DNA from: Phoronis ovalis
Lineage: Eukaryota > Phoronida > Phoronidae
Direction: 5' to 3'
Length of the DNA: 13,160 bases
Assembly (NCBI GenBank): GCA_028565635.1
Contig: JAOXYB010040017.1
Coordinates: forward strand, 1 to 13,160
Part shown: positions 1-8,390 of the stretch, one piece after another
Layout: each line of letters begins with the position of its first letter
How positions within the stretch are numbered: position 1 is the first letter of the stretch
Position numbers and translations under genes: made by a program
Notes under the pieces: model-generated
Told to the model about the DNA's origin: nothing
Databases searched by the model: none
Seen by the model: only the letters and a program-made list of their open reading frames with translations

Positions 1-302
1 ATAGATGCCATGAAAATGTAAACAATTTTATGAAAAAACATGACAACAATATATTTAAAGAATAAATTATTTGAGCAATCAATTGCTTTATGTTATTTAT
101 TATTATGTCAGCATCATGTACACATGACCTAGCATAAAACAATCACTTAAAAATGAAAATAATTTAATATGTTGTTTAAGTTTTGTTGAGAATTTGAAAG
201 CCACATATGGTTTAAAACGAAAGTTATAGTGATTATGTGCAACCCTACCAAGTTTAAGTTAGCGCAATACATGTTACGCAGTGGTGCGCGAGTATCTGGC
301 GC
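1..302. other. AT-rich non-coding stretch
   Basis: No exon with matching splice sites, RNA gene or tandem repeat was recognised here. A short GC-richer patch (about 260-310, with GTGGTGCGCGAG) precedes repeat A. The 62-codon open frame on the minus strand across 147-335 has no domain-like character and runs into the dispersed repeat, so I treat it as chance. Confidence 0.6.
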
Positions 303-427
303 AACGTCAATACTCAACATCCTGTTAAACAGCATACGTACATGCGCATGCGGAATACTTGTAAACTTCTGAAATGATTCCTTATACCATGAGCTTGTTT
401 AGTTGTGTGTATCGCCACCTGGCAGAA
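303..427 (+). repeat. Dispersed repeat A, uninterrupted copy
   Basis: About 125 bp that recurs at 10782-10842 plus 11393-11467 in the same orientation. Shared landmarks are AACGTCA, GTTAAACAGCATA, ACATGCGCAT, GGAATACTTGTA, TTCCTTATACCATGAGC and GCCACCTGGCAGAA. Identity stops sharply after GGCAGAA (427 here, 11467 in the other copy). This copy keeps one GGAATAC (352-358), the empty version of the site occupied by a transposon in the second copy. It also holds TGCGCATGCG (343-352), similar to an NRF1-type site, which is altered in the second copy. The family is unknown to me; it may be the remnant of a longer mobile element. Confidence 0.85.
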
Positions 428-484
428 TCTAGAAGTAGGAACATCAAGTTAGCAGACAACAGATAACAGATAGCAGAATAAAAC

Positions 485-605
485 GTGAAGTTAGCAGATA
501 GCAGATGAAAACGTGAGTTAGCAGATAGCAGATAGCAGATAGCAGATGAAAACGTGAAGTTAGCAGATAGCAGATGAAAACGTGAAGTTAGCAGATAGCA
601 GATAT
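485..605 (+). repeat. 28-bp minisatellite, left block
   Basis: Units begin GTGAAGTTAGC and end GATGAAAAC, starting at 485, 513, 554 and 582. Spacings are 28, 41 and 28, because a 7-bp GATAGCA subunit is repeated extra times in the second unit. The block lies inside the left arm of the foldback element and ends in a 16-bp perfect palindrome TAGCAGATATCTGCTA. Confidence 0.85.
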
Positions 606-660
606 CTGCTAGAAATCATCTGCAGATGAAATCATCTGCTAGAAATCATCTGCAGCCGAA
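606..660. repeat. CATCTGCTAGAAAT short repeats, left inner arm
   Basis: The word ATCTGCTAGAAATCATCTGC and its permutations are repeated. Their reverse complements occur at about 1296-1335 and 1561-1640. They form the structured inner arms of the foldback element at 439-1678. Confidence 0.7.
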
Positions 661-1262
661 ATCCTCTTAATTAGTTAATTAATAATTTTTTTGAAATTAT
701 TTATTTTTTGTTATTGATAGATTTTTTTCAATTTTAAAATTTTTTTTTCAATGTTTTTAATTTTTCAATTTTTTTTACAATTGATTTTTTAAAAATTTGT
801 TAATAAATTTAAGATTTTCTAATTGATTTTTTTAATAAATTTAATATTTTTTTAATTGATTTTTTGATTTGTTTTTAATAAATTAATTTTTTTTTTTTTT
901 TTTTATTAATTTTGATTTTTTTTAACTAATTGTTTTTCAATTTTCAGATGAAATTTTTTAATTTTCTTTTTTATTTTCTTTAATTAATTTTTTCAATTTT
1001 AATAAATTTTTTGAATAAATTTGTTTTTTATTAATTTTTTTAATTTTATTCATTTTTTTTGAAATACATTTTTTTTTAAATACATTTTTTAAAATAAATT
1101 ATAATTTTAGAATTTTTTGAATTGATTTTTAATTAATATTGTTTTTTTTTATTATTTTTAAAATTGTTGTTAATAAACAATATTTTTTTAAATTAAATTA
1201 AATTTTTTAAATTTTTTTTTTAATGACTTTTTTTCAATTTTTTTAATGAATTTTTTTTTTTA
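661..1262. repeat. T-rich low-complexity arm
   Basis: About 600 bp of T runs broken by AATT and TTAATAAATTT words, almost without C or G. It is the long left arm of the foldback element. The complementary A-rich arm at about 1350-1540 is much shorter. No gene content. Confidence 0.85.
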
Positions 1263-1678
1263 AATATCTGCTAGAAATCATCTGCTAGAAATCTTTTCAT
1301 CATGCAGATGATTTCTAGCAGATGATTTCATCCGCAGATGTTTTGTAGCAGACAAAAAAGTTAATTAAAAAAAATGAAAAAAACAAATTAAAAGAACATA
1401 TTAAATTTATTAAAAAAAAATTTGAAAAAAAAAATTTGAAAATATTTAAAATTTTTAAAAAAATTCTTAAAAAAAAAGTTAAACAAATTTATCAAATAGA
1501 AAAAGAGATTAAAAAAAAATATAAAAAATAATTTACAAAATAATTAATTAACTAATTAAGATGATTTCATCTGCTAGCTGATGATTTCATTTGCCAGCAG
1601 CTGATTTCAGCTGCACATGATTTCTAGCAGATGATTTCATTTGCTATCTGTTATCTGTTGCCTGCTAACTTGATGTTC

Positions 1679-1760
1679 CAGATGAAAACGTGAAGTTAGC
1701 AGATAGCAGATAGGAGATAGCAGATGAAAACGTGAAGTTAGCAGATAGCAGATACCAGAT
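1679..1760 (+). repeat. 28-bp minisatellite, right block
   Basis: The same unit as at 485-605, in the same (not inverted) orientation, starting at 1690 and 1732 (spacing 42 = 28 + 14). It lies immediately outside the right end of the foldback inverted repeat. The minisatellite therefore exists both inside the left arm and outside the right arm, which argues for expansion or recombination between units. Confidence 0.8.
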
Positions 1761-1789
1761 AAACTAAAAAAGCGCCTAATTAGGACGCT
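1761..1789 (+). repeat. 29-bp inverted-pair sequence, left copy
   Basis: Begins AAACTAAAAAAGCG, contains the 10-bp palindrome CCTAATTAGG (1775-1784) and ends GGACGCT. Its reverse complement occurs at 12234-12262 with 28 of 29 bases identical. Similarity stops at both edges in both copies. It could be the end of a mobile element family; the two copies need not belong to one insertion. Confidence 0.75.
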
Positions 1790-2480
1790 CTTGAATGAAG
1801 ACGACAGAAGCATTTCATTTATGTTGTTGCTGTGTCATCTTGAAGTAACATGCACATGTTAATTTTTTTAAGCATTTTTCACTATCTAAATATACTTTTT
1901 CTTTTTAAATGATCTAGAACAAAGTTATAATGCGTGGCAGAGTACTTAAATCAACTGTTTTCATGTTTTTTGCAAAAAGGAATGTTGAAATGTAAAATGT
2001 GTTTTACAACTTCACGCCCGTTCTTAGCTCTCTGCCCACTGTTCCCTCCCATTCTTCTGCCAAAAGTAAATGTAACCTGTCGGCTCACAATTCATCTTAG
2101 TTGTATAATTTGGAGATAACGCATATCAGTTTGAAATTTATCATGAGGACATTTTGCATAAATGAGTACCCTTTGGGACAGAAAATAACTGTCATTTTTT
2201 AAGTAGTCGATGTTAATATATATTGCATTGTTATTGTTGTTTGTTGATGGAAATTTGATGATAATTTAATGCCCTAAAATTATAGTTGTAAGAATATCGA
2301 ACTTGGCTAATTAATTTGTGGATAAGTTCGATACTTTTATAAGCTGCTTGGCATTCTGAATGTGACTTCAATCAAAAATTATGTGCTTTGTACATGTTAT
2401 ATTTGAATTTTGAAGGGTCAAGACTTTTCAACAAAGCACAATTTTGAAAATATGAGACAAAATTTGGACTTCTCTATTGT
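1790..2480. other. Non-coding, no recognisable content
   Basis: AT-rich single-copy-looking sequence. The 61-codon open frame at 1934-2119 lacks recognisable domains. I found no acceptor/donor pair enclosing an open exon. Presumably intron or intergenic DNA. Confidence 0.5.
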
Positions 2481-2599
2481 CAGTTAATTTCAATAAAAAA
2501 TTAAAATGTCCTCAATGGCAGGTATTTGATAAATAACACGACTTGTCACGATATGTTTTGTTTCTACTGCATTTTCTCGAAATGATGGTTCGAAACGAT

Positions 2600-2740
2600 T
2601 TTTCTGAATATATTCACGGATTTTTAGCAGAAAAACGAAAATGCAAGTGACATTAGCTATAAAAGGTTCATCACATACCTGGAATTCTCTCAAAAGGGGG
2701 GGATGTTGCTAAGCAACTAAATTTCCTCTAATAATGATTG
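2600..2740 (+). repeat. Dispersed repeat with X-box-like palindrome, copy 1
   Basis: Shares GGATTTTTAGCA (about 2619) and then ATGTTGCTAAGCAAC(C)TAAATTTC (about 2703 onward) with two copies near 8935-9045 and 9225-9285. The palindrome GTTGCTAAGCAAC is at 2705-2717. The rest is diverged. A 67-codon minus-strand open frame overlaps and looks like chance. Confidence 0.55.
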
Positions 2741-2945
2741 AAATGTGAGGCCGCGCTACGTTCGAACTTAAGTTTAGTTTAAATCTGGTTCTGGGGATAA
2801 CAAGTTGTGCACCTAAAATGTTCAAAATTCAATTATTTTATAAAAATAGGTGATGTTAACAGATCCCACGAAAAATTATCCCAGATAACGCCAACTACGC
2901 CAAATAAGCTAACTTTATATTTTGAATCTTTGAATCTTAAAGTGA
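2740..2945. other. Non-coding spacer
   Basis: No exon, RNA gene or clear repeat is seen between the X-box-like repeat and the AAAT-rich tract. Confidence 0.5.
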
Positions 2946-2947
2946 GA

Positions 2948-3030
2948 CAATAAATAATTAAAATAGATAAATAAATAAAATAAATAAATAAACAAAAACA
3001 AAGACAAATAAATGAAGTAATAATGCAGAA
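2948..3030 (+). repeat. AAAT/AAAC-rich simple repeat
   Basis: Imperfect AATA/AAAT tetranucleotide repeats grading into AAACAAA and AGACAAATAAATG. It lies directly upstream of the hairpin array. Confidence 0.8.
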
Positions 3031-3095
3031 ATACAGTAAGCTATACCAAAATTCGAGCCTGCGCCCTTAATTGTGGATGTAATGACAATTAAGTT

Positions 3096-4190
3096 GGTTC
3101 CTTTTTTCTTATTCAATAAGGAAAAATAGCTTTTTTTCCCTTATTTAATTGAGAGTTTAGGAAAGAAAAAAGAACCCTCATTTGAGTCTTGAGACCATCA
3201 ATGAAGAGTCAAATAAGGAAAAAGGAATCATTTCATTTTCCTTATTTGACTTTGAACAGAATAAGGAAACGTAAAATGACAAGTAGCTTAGTTTCTTTTT
3301 CCTTTTTTGATAAGGAAAAAGGAAATAGTTTCTTTCTCCTTATTCAGTTTTGATCCGAATAAGGAATAAGAAACATTTTCTTTTTCCTTATTTGAAATTT
3401 TTAATACGAATATTTGGTTCTCAAAACTGAATGAGGATTTTTCTTTTCCAAACTCTCGATCGAATAAGGAACAAGGGAATATTTCCTTTTTCCTTATACA
3501 AAAAGTAAAAACAAAAATAGAAACCTACTTAATTGTCATAACGGAAACAACCCTTTTCCTTATTAAAAACCCAATGTTTAAATAAGAAAAGGGAAATGAT
3601 TCCCTTTTCCTTATTAGTATAAAAAGTAAAGAAATGATTCATTATTCATTATTCGACTCAAAATGGAATAAGGAAGAAGAAGTTTCTTTTTCTCTATTCA
3701 GATGAAAAGAAATCATACGGATACAGCTCTCTTTTCTCTATTCAAGTCCATTCAAATAAGAGAAAGATAAAAATGGTTGCTTTTTACTTATTAAGATAAA
3801 AAAATCGAATAAAGAAAAAGAAAATGGTTCATTTCTCGAATAAGGAATAAGGAAATCAACAATCGAATAAGTAAAAATGAAATAGCTAATTTTTTCTTAT
3901 ACGGAACAAAAATCGAATAAGAAAAAAGGAAGTAGTTCCTTTTTCCTGATTCAAAGTCAACAATGGAATAAGGGAATGGGAAATGGTACCTTTTACCTTA
4001 TTCATATAAAAAATGAATAAGGAGAAAGGAAATAGCTCTTGTTTCCTTATTCAAAATCAACAAACGAATAAGGAAGAATGAAACAGCTTCTTTTTCGTTA
4101 TTGGTAAAACATCGAATAAGGAGAAAGGAAATTAAAACAGTTCTCTTTTCCTTATTCAGATCAATAGTGAATTAGGAAATAGCTCCTTTT
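3096..4190. repeat. Array of ~50-bp hairpin units (AATAAGGA...TCCTTATT)
   Basis: About 15-17 degenerate units, each near AATAAGGAAAAAGGAAATAG followed by TTCCTTTTTCCTTATTC, then a variable 10-20 bp linker such as AAAATCAACAAACG. Clear starts are near 3358, 3463, 3581, 3666, 3966, 4015, 4066 and 4114. Each unit is an inverted repeat with a loop of about 4 nt, e.g. 3923-3931 with 3936-3944, and 3587-3595 with 3600-3608. There is no coding capacity. It could be a foldback satellite or a tandemly amplified MITE. Near its left end a larger inverted pair (3151-3194 with 3419-3457) is embedded. Confidence 0.85.
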
Positions 4191-4592
4191 AGGCAGTCTT
4201 GGAAAAATTACCTTGTTATCGTTGCCGGATCAAGGAAAACTATCGAAATAAGTACGTAGATAAAACTTACCGGCAGTGTAGTTTATTTGGAAGCATCCAT
4301 AATATCCTGACAAATTTCACATACCAATAAAGATAATATATAACCTTTATAAAATGAAGAATCCACCACCAACAGCCACCAAAAAACTAATTAACCTCGT
4401 TGGTGTTATGGTGTTATGGTGAGGTCTTGAGACGCTTGTTGTGTCGATCTTGTGTACGTACAGTCTAACATATTATCGTTTTTCATTCTAACTTCAATCG
4501 TGTATAGCATCCCATAAGTTAGTCTAATACAAACAATTTAGGTGCTGGAAAAGTGACTGCATGTGATAACCAATGGATGTTAGGCAGTCTTG
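4189..4592. other. Segment bounded by a 13-bp direct repeat
   Basis: TTAGGCAGTCTTG occurs at 4189-4201 and again at 4580-4592. The 378 bp between has no recognised gene. It contains a tandem GGTGTTATG doublet near 4401-4418. The direct repeat could be a target-site duplication or part of a repeat end; no inverted termini or poly-A tail support an insertion. Confidence 0.4.
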
Positions 4593-4739
4593 CTTAGGGA
4601 AAACCCGGTATATGCATTTCCAATAGTTCCAGTCATTAATAAATAAATGGATTTCTGCTGCAACTCGTTGCTATTAATTAATTTGACACAAACTACTTGA
4701 TAAAAAGATTATATTTCATATAATGGGTCAACAGAATCA

Positions 4740-5270
4740 CCAAGAGATACTTTTAAAGTGTCAACTTAAATATCACAGACCAAATTTCTTGTTGTCATGG
4801 CAACTGATTTAAAAAAAACAATGTTAGGTTTGTTGTGTTGCTTTTTCGCACAGGTTACAAGGCAACTGAAGAAGAAAAATGTTTAAGAATTCACATTTCA
4901 TACCAATAAAGTTTTTGAAATAAACAAGATATTTTGCGTGCTTTGGTTACCATGGCAACACATTTGAAAGAATACATTATGCTGGTTAAGCTCTTATTCA
5001 CACGTTTTCACAAGGCCTCGTAAAAGCATAAATTGGCCTGCATGACAATAAATGCTAACCAGGATATTTGACTATTGTTTGCTTACCATGGCAAAATAGT
5101 TAAAGTAACATAAAGTTAATGAAAGTAATTTAATTATGCTGGCTAAGCTCTATATTTCCACTAGCTATTGAGCAATATAATGTTCATAAGACACTAAAAA
5201 AAACTTGGAGACATGACAACAACAAAATTGCTAAACATGATATCTACTGTGGCAACATAATTAAAGTAGT
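4740..5270 (+). repeat. Diverged tandem repeat with X-box-like CATGGCAAC sites
   Basis: About four degenerate units of roughly 140-150 bp. Each contains an X-box-like core (GTTGTCATGGCAAC 4791-4804; GTTACCATGGCAAC 4946-4959; TTACCATGGCAAA about 5083-5095; GTGGCAAC about 5239-5246). The cores of the last three units are preceded by CAAGATATTT-, CAGGATATTT- or CATGATATCT-like words. Two units also share ATTATGCTGGYTAAGCTCT. A further site, GTTACAAGGCAAC, is at 4854-4866. RFX-family factors bind GTTGCC(N)GGCAAC-type X-boxes; whether these are bound is inference. Confidence 0.65.
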
Positions 5271-6500
5271 ATTTTTTTTTGCTACATTTTGTAAATGTAA
5301 ACAGGTCCGTCAGATGGGGGAGGGGGAGAAGGGTACGTTGGGTGTGAACGCACCCCCATTTTGAAATGAGAGGAACATTTTTTATAAATAATCGCAGAAT
5401 CGGGCTTATTGTTAAATGTGCTATCGCCCTTGATGGCGAAGGGCACTAAACAAGATGTTAAGTTGTTTATAGATGAATAAATAAACGCACAAAAAATAAG
5501 ATAAAAAACAATATTTAATTACAATAAGTATAAATAGGCATATAAACACCTGTCACTAAAATTTATTAATAAACACAGAGCCGACACTACTAACAAATAA
5601 ACATCTACACCCGTCAAGGGTCCAATGAGCACATCTTTATAACACAATAATAACACCTGTGATTAATCTTTTACTGATTGGATCCAATTTTCACATCCTT
5701 TACACGAATTACTCTTGACTGCACACTGTACTTTATCGACTGCCTCTCATGATTAATTTACCAAACCACCGTTCTGGACTTCTACTCTTTGTCCACTTGA
5801 AAAGGAGATACACTGCTGTTATGAATGTCTTATTATGTTGTGATTTTACTTTGAACATTAAAACCTTTGAATACTAACTATTCTTATCGAAGTACATACT
5901 AACAATGTATAAGATTCTTTTAATTAAAAGGAAGACTTGAAGACATAAATATTATAACACAGGTACTTTACTATTATATTAACTTTACTGATTTTACTCA
6001 CAATTAATACAAACAATTAATACTAACAATTTCACACCTAGCATCCTTTCTCTTACACCTTCAGATGCAGTGTCTCAGTTTTCATAACTGACTCAAATAA
6101 AACCATTATACTCAGCATGGAGCTTCCTATGCTGAATAACACGAGTCAAGTACTTAACAGATAAATTTACATAACACCCACACAGTTGCTTTGGGGAGAA
6201 CAACTAGAAATACAAAATACCAAAACTAACAAACAAAATTGAGATGTGACATGTGCGAATACCTTATATAATATTTGACTCGCCGAATCTCAGCATTTCA
6301 TTGCAATAACAATGTGATTACAAATTTGCTTGAGTGGATCATTCATTTTTACATTTAATTCACGAAGATTAATCAAACGAAGTGAATTCTAACTTTTAAA
6401 AATATTATTCTGCTTGTCTCTACATTATAGCCATCGCACATTTACTTTGTCCACTCAGGTAGATATACTGAACTGCATCACCGGCCGGGACTTATTCAAA
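5270..6500. other. Non-coding stretch with a possible old duplication
   Basis: No convincing gene. Small stem-loops are visible, e.g. GCCCTT-GATGGCG-AAGGGC at about 5425-5445 and CAGCATGGA...TCCTATGCTG near 6114-6135. The segment at about 5660-5825 resembles 6313-6480. Shared words in the same order are GTGATTA, TGGATC, TTCACGAA/TACACGAA, CTTTGTCCACT and GAT-AYACTG at nearly the same spacing. This suggests a diverged duplication. Confidence 0.4.
6431..6458 (+). CDS. Possible upstream 28-nt exon (weak)
   Basis: A pyrimidine-rich acceptor (TGCTTGTCTCTACATTATAG) precedes 6431, and CAG|gtagat follows at 6459. The frame that ends in phase 0, as the exon at 7346 requires, is open and reads HRTFTLSTQ after one leading base. 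Reasons for doubt: the donor lacks G at +5, the exon is very short, and CTTTGTCCACT followed by GAT-AYACTG recurs near 5789, so the stretch may be repeat-derived. No function can be given. Confidence 0.22.
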
Positions 6501-6511
6501 CTCGTAATTGT

Positions 6512-6514
<3 letters not shown>

Positions 6515-6572
<58 letters not shown>
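6515..6572 (+). repeat. (AC)29 microsatellite
   Basis: Fifty-eight bases of uninterrupted AC dinucleotides. The length and purity suggest a highly polymorphic locus and possible Z-DNA formation. The His/Thr open frame across it is an artefact. Confidence 0.98.
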
Positions 6573-6574
<2 letters not shown>

Positions 6575-6590
6575 ATACATATTATTCTGA

Positions 6591-6616
6591 ATATATATAT
6601 ATATATGTATATATAT
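6591..6616 (+). repeat. (AT)n microsatellite
   Basis: AT dinucleotides with a single TG interruption at 6606-6607, 18 bp downstream of the (AC)29 tract. Together they form a compound microsatellite. Confidence 0.9.
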
Positions 6617-7345
6617 CCCACATATTTTCTGAAATCATAAAATCACTTTATCGGGACTTCGTTTTCAACAGACTATCGTCGCGTATACGTCCATGACAAT
6701 TTCGGAATCGGGTTTTGAAGGAGATTTATGCAAAACAAGACCAGGAATTCTTGTTCTCATATATATCTTGGCATCCTCACATCCAATTCATACACATTTG
6801 TACAAATTAAGAAACAACACGTACTCAAAATTGAACCTCCAAAACAAACACAAAAAGAGCATTTTCGGTCCCCCCTGCGCATATAAACATTAACTGCTTC
6901 ATACCGAATGTTCCCCGTTACCAAAAGAAATTAAAACATTTTGAATACTTAATTGTATCTAACAAGTTAAAAATTGTAACAGATATGTATATAAAAATGT
7001 GTGTAAAGACACTTCTTTTAACACTTCTGAATCATTAATTAACGTTTCTCTTCATTTTAGAAATATAAACATTTCCCTACGATTTGCCTGTATTCTTATA
7101 AGTATAGGAACTGCGACATTAAAGATTTTGCCTATTCTGAACGATCGAATGAATTTTGGCCCTTCAGCACAATAATTCTTTATATTCCAATACACAAACA
7201 CGTTAAGTAAGGGCTCGCTATTATATTATTAATAGTCTTGCGTGTAATTAAAAGTAGGATATGCAGAGAAAACAATTAGCTTTTTGATTCAAGAGATTAC
7301 AGTTTTGGATTATGCCTATTAAGCACGAACATTATTATGTTACAG
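6617..7345. other. Non-coding, presumed intron upstream of the first good exon
   Basis: AT-rich. A good acceptor-like sequence ends at 7060 (TCTCTTCATTTTAG), but no good donor follows in an open frame that would end in phase 0, so no exon is called. The open frame at 6693-6893 looks unrelated to any family I know. Confidence 0.45.
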
Positions 7346-7424
7346 AGGTCAAATTCCTGCACTTCAGATACGGTGCACTCAGAATTGGAAGGTAGTGGAA
7401 TACATGGACATAGTCTGACACAAG
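7346..7424 (+). CDS. Internal exon of an unrecognised + strand gene (79 nt)
   Basis: The acceptor is ATTATTATGTTACAG (AG at 7344-7345) and the donor is ACAAG|gtaaag (GT at 7425). The exon is open from phase 0 for 26 codons plus one base: it starts RSNSCTSDTVHSELEG and ends SGIHGHSLTQ. The other two frames have stops. The last base, G, joins AG of the next exon to make GAG (Glu), so the frame continues without adjustment. The peptide is Ser/Thr/His-rich with no catalytic motif, typical of a disordered linker or tail. I do not recognise the family. An internal AG at 7366-7367 could serve as an alternative acceptor. Confidence 0.6.
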
Positions 7425-7877
7425 GTAAAGTTACAATATCTACAGTAAGCCACAAAAACAAGCATTGTCAAACAAAATAAGCCAACTTATAGTTAGATGT
7501 CTTCACTGCTGACACTACATGATTTGTCAGACAGGAAAGAGTGTGTTATATGTATGTTTTTTTATGGATATCGCAATAATGCTTTAAAAATGTGTGAATT
7601 ACAACTGTCCCGAATCTGGACGGTCAATGCAAGGATGAGATCATTCACACAGCTAATAATGATGACGTCGCCATTTTGTCCGTAGCAAGACTGAGATCTG
7701 ACATACTTTAATTTGTTTTCCTAAGTAATCATAAATTTTGTATATATGCCCATAATAAATTGAGCCAGGAATTCAGATTCACCACTGCTATAGGGCACAG
7801 CTGTATTAGGACAATAAAAGAGCATGTAAAAATATTATAATTAGGTTGCACAGCAGGTGCAATCTATTATGAGATTA

Positions 7878-7912
7878 TATCTTTTTTCTTTTTTTCTTTT
7901 TTTTCTTCCAAT
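7878..7912 (+). repeat. Polypyrimidine (CT-rich) tract
   Basis: Runs of T broken by single C, ending CTTCCAATTTTC. It lies inside the presumed intron and could act as a PTB-type splicing-silencer tract or simply be low-complexity DNA. Confidence 0.8.
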
Positions 7913-7989
7913 TTTCAAACATCTATGTTTTAGAAACGCTCTGAGCGACAGGTACCAAACTTGAGGTGTAGACTTAGTAGGGAGGTAGA

Positions 7990-8390
7990 CATACAAACAT
8001 TAGGTCAGGGGTCAATTTGAGGTCAGTAAGTCAAATTTCAAAAATGTCTTAAAACCTTAAAAAATGATGGTATATGGTCACCTAAAGGTAAATATAATAA
8101 TTTTTGAGGTCCTTTATGAGTCAAAAGGTCAGATGTTTTATTTTTAGCATGTTTTTGGCTAATTGTAAAAAGGAATAGTGTCTACACCAAGACAGAGTGG
8201 AGCTACAGTCATGTAATTTGACATATGACATCTCTGGGATAAGTAAGCTGACCTTAAAGTTCAAAAGGTCATTCAGGGGTCAAAAGGTCAACATTTAAAA
8301 TTGCATTTAACTTCCGAAAATGACGGTTTTATGTCATTAACAGGTAATTTAGGGTTATATGGTCATTTTGAGGTCAAAAGGACAAACATT
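7990..8390 (+). repeat. AGGTCA-rich degenerate repeat
   Basis: About ten GGTCA words in 400 bp, mostly on the + strand. They include a DR1 arrangement AGGTCA-G-GGGTCA (8002-8014), AGGTCA-GT-AAGTCA (8020-8033) and GGGTCA-AA-AGGTCA (8277-8290). Spacers are A/T-rich and vaguely similar (AAAATG, TTAAAACCTT, ATATGGTCA), so this is a decayed repeat family rather than a compact enhancer. AGGTCA is the half-site of nuclear hormone receptors; receptor binding here is inference. Confidence 0.65.

Larger units (their letters stand above)
439..1678. mobile_element. Asymmetric foldback (large inverted-repeat) element
   Basis: The outer 39-40 bp at 439-478 (starting GGAACATCAAGTTAGCAG) is the reverse complement of 1640-1678 with about two mismatches. 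Inside, the TTAATTAGTTAATTAAT segment at about 666-684 pairs with 1543-1560. Next come a T-rich left arm (about 690-1262) and an A-rich right arm (about 1350-1540). The centre is a perfect 17-bp inverted repeat, 1268-1284 with 1305-1321 (CTGCTAGAAATCATCTG). The left arm is roughly twice as long as the right, so the T-rich arm expanded or the A-rich arm contracted. There is no coding capacity. No clean target-site duplication is visible next to the outer ends. It resembles foldback/MITE-type elements, but the family is not assigned. Confidence 0.75.

Noticed and set aside
439-660. CRISPR-like direct repeats (28-bp units)
   Set aside because: There are no unique spacers, the units are contiguous and the genome is eukaryotic; it is a minisatellite.
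660-1560. T-rich and A-rich tracts as poly-A tails of retroposons
   Set aside because: They are far too long and mixed with AATT words, and lie between the arms of an inverted repeat.
1761-1789. Resemblance to a bacterial rho-independent terminator (palindrome beside A/T run)
   Set aside because: The window is clearly eukaryotic; the sequence is better treated as one half of an inverted repeat pair.
2484-2521. Exon-like stretch between TCTATTGTCAG and CAG|gtattt
   Set aside because: It is open in one frame only with lysine/asparagine low complexity, and has no partner exon in phase.
4265-4306. Minus-strand exon-like segment with a perfect gtaagt donor; one frame reads YYGCFQINYTA, slightly like the FQIN motif of c-type lysozymes
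   Set aside because: It is 36 nt only, with no neighbouring exon in matching phase and no other lysozyme residues; the resemblance is too short.
6508-6696. His/Thr-repeat open frame
   Set aside because: It is simply the (AC)29 microsatellite translated.
7061-7101. Exon after strong acceptor TTCTCTTCATTTTAG
   Set aside because: No good donor, and the phase-0-ending frame contains a stop.
7934-7951. 18-nt exon-like AAACGCTCTGAGCGACAG after a long polypyrimidine tract
   Set aside because: The donor gtacca is poor, and in the gene frame inclusion gives a TGA. It may be repeat-derived (CGCTC-T-GAGCG hairpin). A poison exon is possible but unsupported.
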